In this document: piece by piece, positions 43,042 through 50,408 of the stretch
How the letters are laid out: each line of letters starts with the position of its first letter
How positions within the stretch are numbered: position 1 is the stretch's first letter
Origin: Actinoplanes octamycinicus
Lineage (GTDB): Bacteria > Actinomycetota > Actinomycetes > Mycobacteriales > Micromonosporaceae
DNA length: 64,000 bases
Direction of reading: 5' to 3'
NCBI RefSeq assembly: GCF_014205225.1
Contig: NZ_JACHNB010000001.1
Location: 9,901,501-9,965,500 of the forward strand
Notes under the pieces: model-generated
What the model was told of the DNA's origin: nothing
Database searches by the model: none
What the model saw: only the letters and a program-made list of their open reading frames with translations
Made by a program: the position numbers and the translations under genes

Positions 43042-43821
43042 ATGATGGAGCGGCACATGCGGATCAGAGGGTATGCACCACTAACACCCTGTTGGGTGGA
43101 ACTCGCGAGTGCGGATCCTGCGCGAGCGGCGCAGTTCTACGGAGAGTTGTTCGGCTGGGAGTCAGCCGGTGACCGTTTCAAGCTCGGCGGGCGGGCCGTG
43201 GCGGGGCTCACGCGCAGCGGCGCGACCCGGCCGGACGGATGGCTCACCCACCTGAGCACGCCCGACCTCGAGGAGACGCTGGAGCAGGTGGCGCTCTCCG
43301 GCGGCGTCTGTGTGAGCGACCCCGCCGACGCGCACGGGGGGCGCCGGGCGATCGTGGCCGATCCAGCGGGTGCGGTGATCGGGCTCTGGGAGCCGGACGA
43401 CTTCGCCGGGGCGCAGGCCGGCGGCGAGCCGGGCACCATGTCCTGGCCGGAACTGATCACTGACGACCCGAGCGCCGCGGCCCTGTTCTACGGTTCCGCG
43501 TTCGGCTGGCTGCTGCGGCACGACTTCGGCGTCGGCGAGTGGCTGAACCAGGCGCACGACGCCATCGCCGGCCTGGCCTCGGGTTACCGCGGCGCCTGGT
43601 GGCGAGCGGCCTTCCAGGTCGAGGACATCCAGGCCACCGCGGACCTCTGCGAGCGCCTCGGCGGCGCGCTGCTCGCCGAGCCGGCCGAGGCCGGGCTGTC
43701 CGAGTTCGCCGAGCTGCGCGACCCGTTCGGCGCCCGGTTCACGGTGGCGGCGCCGCTGCACCGGCCGGTCGAGCTGACCGTCTCGCTCGGTTCGCTCGGC
43801 GGCCTGCCCGCCTTCGAGTAG
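43042..43821 (+). CDS. VOC-family protein with two tandem domains
   Basis: A 259-residue protein with two glyoxalase-fold repeats, residues about 8-120 (CWVELASADPARAAQFYGELFGWE, ADPAGAVIGLWEPDDF) and about 128-245 (MSWPELITDDPSAAALFYGSAFGWLLRHDFGVGEW, FGARFTVAAP). In such proteins one cavity is formed between modules. Substrate unknown. Two ATGs (43042, 43045) are possible, with GGGGA upstream. It has its own terminator downstream. Confidence 0.85.
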   Translation: MMERHMRIRGYAPLTPCWVELASADPARAAQFYGELFGWESAGDRFKLGGRAVAGLTRSGATRPDGWLTHLSTPDLEETLEQVALSGGVCVSDPADAHGGRRAIVADPAGAVIGLWEPDDFAGAQAGGEPGTMSWPELITDDPSAAALFYGSAFGWLLRHDFGVGEWLNQAHDAIAGLASGYRGAWWRAAFQVEDIQATADLCERLGGALLAEPAEAGLSEFAELRDPFGARFTVAAPLHRPVELTVSLGSLGGLPAFE

Positions 43822-43862
43822 CCGTTCGCTTCGCCTCTGATCTGACGCTTCACCTGCGGAAC

Positions 43863-43884
43863 GGCCGGCCCTCCGGGGCCGGCC
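43863..43884 (+). terminator. Terminator of the VOC gene with C(TCCG)G loop
   Basis: GGCCGGCCC (43863-43871) with GGGCCGGCC (43876-43884), loop TCCG, followed by TTT. It lies 41 bp after the stop. Third hairpin with this UNCG-type loop. Confidence 0.75.
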
Positions 43885-43891
43885 TTTCGCA

Positions 43892-44010
43892 TTCCGGCCC
43901 GACCACATCAGACCGCTGATTCCTGACCGGTTTCCGGCCCAGCCACATCAGACCACTGTTTTCCGGATGTTTCCGGTCCAGCCACATCAGACCGCCGATT
44001 TCCGGTACGC
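43892..44010. repeat. 39/40-bp tandem repeat, three copies
   Basis: CCACATCAGACC recurs at 43903, 43943 and 43982 (40 and 39 bp apart), with TTCCGGYCC just upstream of each. It starts right after the VOC terminator and ends about 216 bp before the marR start. The rest of that gap (44011-44190) shows no gene. Confidence 0.85.
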
Positions 44011-44196
44011 CGTCAGCACCGTGCCGCCGCGTCGGCAGCCACGGCATGCGCTCGTGGCGAGTTCGGTGACTCCGCTGCCGTCCTGGTCGGCGGGCCGTGA
44101 GGGGCCGCCTCAGCCCGGCGCGGCCTCGCGGTCGTGCGGGGAAGCGGGCGTCGCGGCCGGCCACGGGACCCGGCACAGCACGTACCGGCAATGAAG

Positions 44197-44209
44197 TTTC
44201 AGATTTGAA
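44197..44209 (+). promoter_or_regulatory. Operator-like element TTCAGATTTGAA upstream of marR
   Basis: TTCAGATTTGAA at 44198-44209 (TTCA-N4-TGAA dyad) overlaps the Shine-Dalgarno AAGGAG of the MarR gene. Two more copies flank the pirin start (44786 and 44813). The layout suggests MarR represses itself and pirin. Confidence 0.72.
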
Positions 44210-44226
44210 GGAGTAATCTTCGGAAC

Positions 44227-44667
44227 ATGGCCGAACCGCTCAGCGAGAGTCAGCAGCAGCACTGGCGCACGTTCATCGAGGGCTCATGGGCGCTGCACAC
44301 GACACTCGAGGACGAGTTGCGGGCGGCGACCGGGCTGAGCATGAACGACTACCACGTCCTGGTCGCGCTCGCCGAGGCGCCGGGGCGGCGGATCCGGATG
44401 GGCGAGCTGGCCAACCGGCTGGTGCTGTCGCCGAGCCGGGTCACCTACCAGATCAGCTCCATGATCAAACGCGGACTGGTCGACAAGGAGAGCTGCCCCG
44501 ACGACAAGCGCGGCTTCGAGGCGGTGCTGACCGAGCGGGGCCTGACGGCGCTGCGCGAGGCGGCGCCGGCCCACCTGGAGACGGTCCGGCGCAGCTTCAT
44601 CGACCACCTCGACGACGAGGAGTTGGCGGTCATCGGCCGAGCCTTCGCCAAGATCCGGCAGAGCTGA
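44227..44667 (+). CDS. MarR-family transcriptional regulator
   Basis: A 146-residue winged-helix repressor or activator. The HTH is clear: RRIRMGELANRLVLSPSRVTYQISSMIKRGLVDKESCPDDKRGFEAVLTERGLTAL, with the recognition helix around SPSRVTYQISSM and the wing KESCPDDKRG. Dimer helices lie at each end. A repeated 12-bp element at its start and before pirin (220 bp downstream) supports auto- and co-regulation. ATG at 44227 with AAGGAG 13 nt upstream. Confidence 0.93.
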   Translation: MAEPLSESQQQHWRTFIEGSWALHTTLEDELRAATGLSMNDYHVLVALAEAPGRRIRMGELANRLVLSPSRVTYQISSMIKRGLVDKESCPDDKRGFEAVLTERGLTALREAAPAHLETVRRSFIDHLDDEELAVIGRAFAKIRQS

Positions 44668-44785
44668 GCGCCGCCACCGCGAGAGCCCCCTTTGGCCGCC
44701 GCCCGGAGCTTCCAGCCCGGGCGGCGGCCTTTTGCCGTCGCACACCCCGCCGGCGCGGACGAGGGATGACCCGGCTCACAAGTTG

Positions 44786-44825
44786 TTCAGATTTGAAGAG
44801 AAACCCTGGTCTTTCAGATTTGAAA
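44786..44825 (+). promoter_or_regulatory. Two operator-like TTCAGATTTGAA elements upstream of pirin
   Basis: TTCAGATTTGAA at 44786-44797 and again, inside a longer TTTCAGATTTGAAA, at 44812-44825; centres are 27 bp apart. The same word occurs once before marR. They lie 40-78 nt before the pirin ATG, where a promoter would be. Confidence 0.72.
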
Positions 44826-44863
44826 GAGCTACGCTCGTCTCACTGAAGTCAGGAGGGCTCGAA

Positions 44864-45814
44864 ATGCCTGCGATCACCGTTGATGACGTCCTTGTTCTGC
44901 CCCGTCTCCCGCAGCTGGACCCGGTCGTGACGGAGTACCGGCCGGTTCGCCGCCTGACGACCGCGCCGCAGGGTTACGAGGGTGAGGGGTTCCCGGTGCG
45001 CCGCGCCTTCGCCGGCGTGCCGCTCACCGAGCTCGACCCCTTCATCCACCTGGACCAGATGGGTGAGGTGGACTACGCGCCGGGCGAGCCGAAGGGCACG
45101 CCGTGGCACCCGCACCGCGGATTCGAGACGGTCACCTACATGATCGACGGGATCATGGACCACCAGGACTCGCTGGGCGGCGGTGGCTCGATCACCAACA
45201 GCGACACCCAGTGGATGACCGCCGGCTCCGGCATCCTGCACATCGAGGCGCCGCCGGAGCACTTGGTGACCAGCGGCGGCCTCTTCCACGGCCTGCAGCT
45301 CTGGGTCAACCTGCCGCGCGCCGCCAAGATGATCGACCCGAAGTACCAGGACATCCGCGGCAAGGCGTCGGCCCTGGTCACCACGCCGGACGGCGGCGCG
45401 CTGATCCGGATCATCGCCGGCTCGGTGGCCGGGCACGAGGGTCCGGGCTCCACCTTCACCCCGATCAACCTGGCGCACGTCACGCTCCAGCCGGGCGCGC
45501 GGCTCGACCTGCCCTGGCAGCCGGACTACAACGCGCTGGTCTACACGCTCTCCGGCGAGGGCTGGGCCGGGACCGACATGCGACCGATCACTCTCGGTCA
45601 GCTGGCCACCTTCGGCGCGGGCGACGCGATCCGGGTCGAGGCGAAGACCGAGCTGGACCTGTTCATCATGGGCGGACGGCCGATCCGCGAGCCGATCGCT
45701 CACTACGGCCCGTTCGTGATGAACACCAAGGCCGAGCTCCAGCAGGCTTTCGAGGATTTCCAGAAGGGCCGCCTGGGCACCGTGCCCGCTGCCCGGTTGC
45801 CGCACACCGATTGA
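44864..45814 (+). CDS. Pirin-family protein
   Basis: A 316-residue bicupin. Near the N-terminus is DPFIHLDQMGEVDYAPGEPKGTPWHPHRGFETVTYMIDGIMDHQDS, with His metal ligands in HPHRG and the Glu in FETVTYM, and ITNSDTQWMTAGSGILHIEAP; the second cupin (about 190-285) is shorter. Pirins act as quercetinase-type dioxygenases or redox-dependent co-regulators. ATG at 44864 has AGGAGG 8 nt upstream. Expression is likely controlled by the MarR protein through the repeated element. Confidence 0.93.
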   Translation: MPAITVDDVLVLPRLPQLDPVVTEYRPVRRLTTAPQGYEGEGFPVRRAFAGVPLTELDPFIHLDQMGEVDYAPGEPKGTPWHPHRGFETVTYMIDGIMDHQDSLGGGGSITNSDTQWMTAGSGILHIEAPPEHLVTSGGLFHGLQLWVNLPRAAKMIDPKYQDIRGKASALVTTPDGGALIRIIAGSVAGHEGPGSTFTPINLAHVTLQPGARLDLPWQPDYNALVYTLSGEGWAGTDMRPITLGQLATFGAGDAIRVEAKTELDLFIMGGRPIREPIAHYGPFVMNTKAELQQAFEDFQKGRLGTVPAARLPHTD

Positions 45815-45916
45815 TTCCCCTTCGGTACGAGGTGAGCACCGGGTGTCCGGCTTCCGGCGTACGGAAACGGACAACCCGGTGCCTAGCGGGCCGGACGGAG
45901 TCGCTAACCTGCGGTG

Positions 45917-46384
45917 ATGGTGATCCGTCAGGCGCTGCCCGCGGACGCGGAGGAGCTCGTCCGGTTGCGCGCCGTCATGTTGCGCACCTTCGACGCGCCC
46001 GGGTGGAACGACGACTGGCGTGAACCGGCCCGGCTGACCCTGGTCGAGCGGCTCGGGCAGGTCGAGCCGACACTCGTCGCGTTCGTGGTGGACCGGCCGG
46101 ACGGGCGCGGGCTGGCGGCCTGCGCCCTCGGCCAGATCGAGCAGCGGCTGGGCAACCCGTCCAACCCGGACGGCCGGGTCGGCTACGTCTACAACGTGGT
46201 GACCGATCCGGACATGCGCCGGCGCGGGTATTCGCGGGGCTGCATGGAGGCGCTGGTGGCCTGGTTCCGCGAGCGCGGCGTGCGGGCCGCCGACCTGAAA
46301 GCCTCGGCGGACGGCGAGGCGCTCTACGAGTCGCTCGGTTTCCGGAAGACCCGGGAGCCCGGGATGCGGCTGCGGATCGGCTGA
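45917..46384 (+). CDS. GNAT-family N-acetyltransferase
   Basis: A 155-residue acetyltransferase. VIRQALPADAEELVRLRAVML begins the fold; the acetyl-CoA-binding loop VVTDPDMRRRGYSRGCMEALVAWFRERG and the end EALYESLGFRKTREPGMRL are typical. Substrate unknown. The ATG at 45917 has TAACCT 6 nt upstream (leaderless pattern). It converges on the Clp-N gene with a 1-bp gap between stops. Confidence 0.9.
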   Translation: MVIRQALPADAEELVRLRAVMLRTFDAPGWNDDWREPARLTLVERLGQVEPTLVAFVVDRPDGRGLAACALGQIEQRLGNPSNPDGRVGYVYNVVTDPDMRRRGYSRGCMEALVAWFRERGVRAADLKASADGEALYESLGFRKTREPGMRLRIG

Positions 46385-46385
46385 A

Positions 46386-47000
46386 TCAGCCGGCCGTGCG
46401 GGCCTCCAGCGAGCGGGTCAGCTCGGCGCGCAGCCGGTCGAGGTCCACCTCGCGCTCGGCGAGGATCAGCATGGCCAGCCCGCCGCCCTCGCGGAGCACG
46501 CCGAGCAGGATGTGCTCCGGCGCGATGAACTTCTGCTTCAGCCGGATCGCCTCGCGCAGCGACAGCTCCAGCACCTTCTTGTTCCGCGGGGAGAACGGGA
46601 TGTGCCCGCTGGTGGTGAAATACTGCTTCCCGAAGATCCCCCGCTTCTTCGGGGCCGGGCGCGGCAGGCGCAGCGAGCCGGCGCCGAAATTCTCCTCGAT
46701 GGCGGCGCGCACCGCGTCCAGGTCGATGCCGATCGCCTTGAGCGCGGCGGCGTCCTCGGCGTCCCGCTCGGCGGCGGCCGCCGACTCGGTGGTGCGGTCG
46801 CCGACGTGCCGGACGACCGCCTCGCGCACCGCCGCCCGGTCGACGCCGGCCTCGCGCAGCACGACCGCCGCGCCACTGTCGCCGGCCAGCATCGCGAGCA
46901 ACAGATGCTCCGTGCCGATCGTCGAGTGGCCCAGCTCCCGGGCCTGCTCCTGAGCGCCGGTCACGACGGCGCGCGCACTCAGGGTGAATCGCTCGAACAT
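46386..47000 (-). CDS. Clp N-terminal domain protein without ATPase
   Basis: A 204-residue protein that is two Clp R-type N-domain repeats joined by a linker: residues about 1-75 (FERFTLSARAVVTGAQEQARELGHSTIGTEHLLLAMLAG) and about 125-200 (PFSPRNKKVLELSLREAIRLKQKFIAPEHILLGVLREGG). It lacks the AAA+ modules of ClpC, so it could be an adaptor or an inhibitor that binds ClpC substrates or ClpS-like partners; that is inference. It is encoded 1 bp after an HTH gene whose promoter has two perfect operator dyads. Confidence 0.9.
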   Translation of the reverse strand: MFERFTLSARAVVTGAQEQARELGHSTIGTEHLLLAMLAGDSGAAVVLREAGVDRAAVREAVVRHVGDRTTESAAAAERDAEDAAALKAIGIDLDAVRAAIEENFGAGSLRLPRPAPKKRGIFGKQYFTTSGHIPFSPRNKKVLELSLREAIRLKQKFIAPEHILLGVLREGGGLAMLILAEREVDLDRLRAELTRSLEARTAG

Positions 47001-47001
47001 C

Positions 47002-47238
47002 TCAGCCCTCCCGCGGGTCGTGCATCGGCATCAGGCGTGCGTGCTTCTTGTGGACGCCCTGGCGGGTCACCTCGAGCGCGTCGGCGATCTCCTGCCAGGA
47101 CCAGCCCTTGCTGCGGGCATTGGCCACCTGCAGGTGCTCCAGGCCCTCCAGCAGGCGGCGCAGCGCCACCACCGCGCGCAGGCCGACCCGGGGGTCGGCG
47201 CTGCTCGCGGCGGCGGCGAGGTCGGTTGCCTCGGTCAT
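47002..47238 (-). CDS. Small HTH DNA-binding protein paired with Clp-N
   Basis: A 78-residue protein with a helix-turn-helix near the C-terminus: NARSKGWSWQEIADALEVTRQGVHKKHARL, preceded by a helix (VGLRAVVALRRLLEGLEHLQVA). Size and motif suit an autoregulator. It is first of a two-gene operon with the Clp-N gene. Its ATG at 47238 is 6 nt downstream of the -10 box and only 4 nt from the nearer operator dyad, so the message is probably leaderless. Confidence 0.85.
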   Translation of the reverse strand: MTEATDLAAAASSADPRVGLRAVVALRRLLEGLEHLQVANARSKGWSWQEIADALEVTRQGVHKKHARLMPMHDPREG

Positions 47239-47285
47239 GCTGTCAACCTACGTTGACGAGGCGCACATGTCAACCTTGGTTGACG
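47239..47285 (-). promoter_or_regulatory. Promoter with two perfect GTCAAC-N4-GTTGAC operators
   Basis: GTCAAC-CTAC-GTTGAC (47242-47257) and GTCAAC-CTTG-GTTGAC (47269-47284), 27 bp apart. On the minus strand they form TTGACA (-35), a 17-bp spacer and TAGGTT (-10), then 6 nt to the ATG at 47238. Each dyad covers one promoter element, the layout of an autorepressed promoter. Confidence 0.88.
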
Positions 47286-47311
47286 GGTGCATTCGGGTCG
47301 GCCGCGGGAAC

Positions 47312-47317
47312 TAGGCT
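47312..47317 (+). promoter_or_regulatory. Probable -10 box (TAGGCT) of the aminopeptidase
   Basis: TAGGCT ends 6 nt before the ATG at 47324. The upstream dyad at 47269-47284 lies close enough to affect it, so the repressor could control both divergent genes. Confidence 0.5.
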
Positions 47318-47323
47318 TCCGGC

Positions 47324-48520
47324 ATGGATGGGATCGAGCGATTCGCCGACGTCGTGGTCCGCGCCGGGGTCAACGTGCAGCCCGGCCAGGGCGTGGTGCT
47401 GAACACCGACACCGCCCACCTGGAGGTCGCCCGCGCGGTGGTCGAGGCCGCCTACCGGGCCGGCGCCGCCTGGGTCGAGCCGATCTGGAGCGACGGTCCG
47501 ATGACCCGCTCCGCGGTCGACCACGCCGGCCTGGAGCAGTTGCGCGCCAGCCGGCCGTGGGTGCTGCAGCGCACCCGCGAGTGGGCCGAGCAGGGCGCCG
47601 CCTGGATCGCGCTGACCGGCGACGCCGACCCGCACGTGATGGACGGCGCCGACCCGGTCAAGGCCGCCGCGAGACGGGCCGAGGAGGCGAACGCCCGGCG
47701 CGACGCGGTGCTCGGCAAGCTGCGCTGGACGGTGATCGGCGCGCCCAACCCGGGCTGGGCCACCCAGGTCTTCGGCGAGCCTGACGTGGAGCGGCTGTGG
47801 GCCGCGGTCGGCACCGCGATGCGCCTCGACCTGGACGATCCGGTGGGCGCCTGGCAGCGGCGGTCCGCCGAGCTGGCCGAGCGCGGCGCGGCGCTGGACG
47901 CGCTGGAGCTGACCGAGGTGCGCTATCACGGCGAGGGCACCGACCTGACCGTCGGGCTGATCCCGGGCTGCCACTGGACCGGTGGCGGCATGGTCGACGA
48001 CGCCGGCCTGGCCTACATGCCGAACATTCCGACCGAGGAGGTCTTCACCAGCCCGGACCGCCGCCGGGCCGACGGCACGCTGCGGGTCACCAAGCCGCTG
48101 GCGCTGCAGGGCCGGCTGGTCGAGGGGCTGCGGCTGACCTTCGCCGGCGGGCGGATCGTGGAGGCCACCGCCGAGCGGGGGCAGGACATCATCGAGGCCC
48201 AGCTGGCCACCGACGAGGGCGCGCGCTACCTGGGCGAGGTGTCGCTGGTCGACCGGGACAGCCGGGTCGCCCGGGCCGGCATCGTCTTCCACAACACGCT
48301 CTACGACGAGAATGCCGGGTGTCACGTGGCCTGGGGCCAGAGCTTCCCGTTCGCCGTGCCCGGCGGCGTCGCGATGACCGCCGCGCAGCGCGCCGAGCTG
48401 GGGCTGAACACCTCCGGCGTGCACACCGACGTGGTGGTCGGCGGCGAGGGCATCACGGTCACCGGCACGGGTCCGAAGGGGACGGTGGACCTGATCCGGG
48501 ACGACGCCTGGGTGTTGTGA
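47324..48520 (+). CDS. Aminopeptidase, peptidase family M29
   Basis: A 398-residue thermophilic-type leucyl aminopeptidase (AmpS/AmpT) that frees N-terminal residues from peptides. The family layout is intact: RAGVNVQPGQGVVLNTDTAH near the start, IPTEEVFTSPDRRRADG with two metal Glu, LGEVSLVDRDS, FHNTLYDENAGCHVAWGQSFP, and NTSGVHTDVVVG. It is probably dimeric and cytosolic. It may take part in peptide turnover with the Clp-N operon, with which it shares the intergenic control region. Confidence 0.93.
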   Translation: MDGIERFADVVVRAGVNVQPGQGVVLNTDTAHLEVARAVVEAAYRAGAAWVEPIWSDGPMTRSAVDHAGLEQLRASRPWVLQRTREWAEQGAAWIALTGDADPHVMDGADPVKAAARRAEEANARRDAVLGKLRWTVIGAPNPGWATQVFGEPDVERLWAAVGTAMRLDLDDPVGAWQRRSAELAERGAALDALELTEVRYHGEGTDLTVGLIPGCHWTGGGMVDDAGLAYMPNIPTEEVFTSPDRRRADGTLRVTKPLALQGRLVEGLRLTFAGGRIVEATAERGQDIIEAQLATDEGARYLGEVSLVDRDSRVARAGIVFHNTLYDENAGCHVAWGQSFPFAVPGGVAMTAAQRAELGLNTSGVHTDVVVGGEGITVTGTGPKGTVDLIRDDAWVL

Positions 48521-48538
48521 GAGCCTGGTCGTGCTGGA

Positions 48539-48664
48539 TCATGACATGAGCAGGATCGCCGTGGTGCCCAGCAGCACCAGCAGCAACACGGCGACGAGCA
48601 GGCCCGTCTCGGCGGATTCGGCGGTTTCGGGCGTGGCGGTGGTGGTGAGGGGTTCACTGCTCAT
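48539..48664 (-). CDS. 41-residue membrane protein
   Basis: A small protein of 41 residues: a polar Thr/Ser/Glu-rich head (SSEPLTTTATPETAESAE) and one transmembrane helix (TGLLVAVLLLVLLGTTAILL). GGAGGAG lies 8 nt before the ATG, one of the better ribosome-binding sites in the window. It lies between the aminopeptidase and phospholipase D genes, on the opposite strand. Function unknown. Confidence 0.75.
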   Translation of the reverse strand: MSSEPLTTTATPETAESAETGLLVAVLLLVLLGTTAILLMS

Positions 48665-48753
48665 GATGAAGACTCCTCCGCGGGTCGCGGGACATGCGTG
48701 CGGCGGCCGGGGGGCTTACGGTGAGGGCGTCATCGACCTCAGAGGGGTTGCCT

Positions 48754-50331
48754 GTGCCATCGGAGGACTGGCTGCTGACCGCAGACGAGCGCGGCAACCC
48801 GCACACTGACATACCCACCTGGTGTACCGGAAACACTGTCGAACCGCTTATTCACGGAAAGACGTACTTCTCCCGATTGATGGCGGAGGTCCAGCAGCTG
48901 GAGAAAGGTGACCACCTGCTGTTCACCGACTGGCGGGGCGATCCGGACGAGCTGGTCACCGACGACGGGCCGACCATCGCCGAGCTGTTCGCGGCGGCGG
49001 CTCGGCGCGGGGTGCTGGTCAAGGGCCTGCTCTGGCGCTCCCATCTGGACAAGCTGGCGTACAGCGAGGAGGAGAACCGGAACCTCGGCGAGACGATCCG
49101 CGAGGCCGGCGGCGAGGTGCTGCTCGACCAGCGGGTCCGGCGCGGCGGCTCGCACCACCAGAAACTCGTGGTGCTGCGACATCCGGACCGGCCGGAGCGG
49201 GACGTGGCCTTCGTCGGCGGGATCGACCTGTGCCACAGCCGGCGGGACGACGCCGAGCACCACGGTGACCGGCAGGCGGTGCGGATGGCCGGCGCGTACG
49301 GCCCCACCCCGCCCTGGCACGACGTGCAGCTGGAGCTGCGCGGCCCGGTGGTCGGCGCGCTCGACCTGACCTTCCGGGAGCGCTGGTGCGATCCGGCGCC
49401 GCTGGACCAGCACGGGCCGATCTCCACCGCGATGGACAAGCTCAAGCACGCCGACCTGCACGCCGACCGGATGCCGCCGCAGCCGCCGGACCCGCCGCCG
49501 GCCGGGCCGATGACCGTCCAGGTGCTGCGCACCTATCCGGCGATGCGCCCGCGGTACAGTTTCGCCCCGCTCGGCGAGCAGACCGTGGCGCGCGGTTACA
49601 CCAAGGCGATCAAGCGCGCCCGCCGGCTGATCTACCTGGAGGATCAGTACCTCTGGTCGACCGAGGTGGCCCAGCTGTTCGCCGAGGCGCTGCAGGCGAA
49701 CCCGGAGCTGCACCTGATCGCGGTGGTGCCGCGGCACCCGGACGTGGACGGCCGGTTCGCGCTGCCGCCCAACCAGGTCGGCCGGCAGCAGGCGATCGAC
49801 CTGTGCAAGAGCGCCGCGTCCGACCGGGTGCACGTCTTCGACCTGGAGAACCACGCCGGCACCCCGATCTACGTGCACGCCAAGGTGTGCGTGGTCGACG
49901 ACGTGTGGTGCAGCGTGGGCAGCGACAACTTCAACCGTCGTTCGTGGACGCACGACAGCGAGCTGTCCTGCGCGGTGCTCGACGACACGGTGGACGAGCG
50001 GGAGCCGCGTGATCCGGCCGGGCTGGGCGACCGGGCCCGGCGTTTCCCGCGCGAGTTGCGGCTCGCGCTGATGCGCGAGCACCTCGACGCCGACGACGAC
50101 AAAGATCTTCTGGACCCGGTCTCTTCGGTACGCAGGATGACCGAGGCCGCCGACGCGCTGCGTGACTGGCGGGACGGGGACCGGCGTGGTCCCCGCCCGC
50201 CGGGCCGGTTGATCCCCCACTCGACCGAGCGTCTGCCCTGGCTGCAGCGGGTGTGGGCGACCCCGGCCTACCGGTTGATCTACGACCCGGACGGCCGGCC
50301 GTGGCGGGACCGCAGGGCGGGCCGGTGGTGA
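48754..50331 (+). CDS. Phospholipase D-like domain protein
   Basis: A 525-residue protein with two PLD half-domains. The first has HHQKLVVLRHPD followed by FVGGIDLCHSRRD (about residues 132-160), where the final Asp of HxKxxxxD is not in place. The second is canonical: HAKVCVVDDVWCSVGSDNFNRRS (about 373-395). The two His together would form the active site for phosphodiester cleavage or transfer (phospholipids or nucleic acid). The N-terminus has a short prefix and no clear signal peptide. GTG start at 48754, spaced 8 nt from GAGGGG, gives a normal length. Confidence 0.85.
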   Translation: MPSEDWLLTADERGNPHTDIPTWCTGNTVEPLIHGKTYFSRLMAEVQQLEKGDHLLFTDWRGDPDELVTDDGPTIAELFAAAARRGVLVKGLLWRSHLDKLAYSEEENRNLGETIREAGGEVLLDQRVRRGGSHHQKLVVLRHPDRPERDVAFVGGIDLCHSRRDDAEHHGDRQAVRMAGAYGPTPPWHDVQLELRGPVVGALDLTFRERWCDPAPLDQHGPISTAMDKLKHADLHADRMPPQPPDPPPAGPMTVQVLRTYPAMRPRYSFAPLGEQTVARGYTKAIKRARRLIYLEDQYLWSTEVAQLFAEALQANPELHLIAVVPRHPDVDGRFALPPNQVGRQQAIDLCKSAASDRVHVFDLENHAGTPIYVHAKVCVVDDVWCSVGSDNFNRRSWTHDSELSCAVLDDTVDEREPRDPAGLGDRARRFPRELRLALMREHLDADDDKDLLDPVSSVRRMTEAADALRDWRDGDRRGPRPPGRLIPHSTERLPWLQRVWATPAYRLIYDPDGRPWRDRRAGRW

Positions 50332-50396
50332 GGGGTGTATCCAGCCACACCTCCACCCGGGTGGTCAGCGGGATGGGCCGCGCGTGACCGGTTGCC

Positions 50397-50402
50397 TACG
50401 GT
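50397..50402 (+). promoter_or_regulatory. Probable -10 box (TACGGT) of the third two-component system
   Basis: TACGGT ends 6 nt before the GTG at 50409, without Shine-Dalgarno; leaderless geometry. Confidence 0.45.
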
Positions 50403-50408
50403 GATCTG

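Noticed and set aside
43967..44194. A 75-codon frame after the VOC repeat array
   Set aside because: It begins inside the 39-bp repeat, has no ribosome-binding site or -10 box, and its composition is that of random GC-rich sequence.
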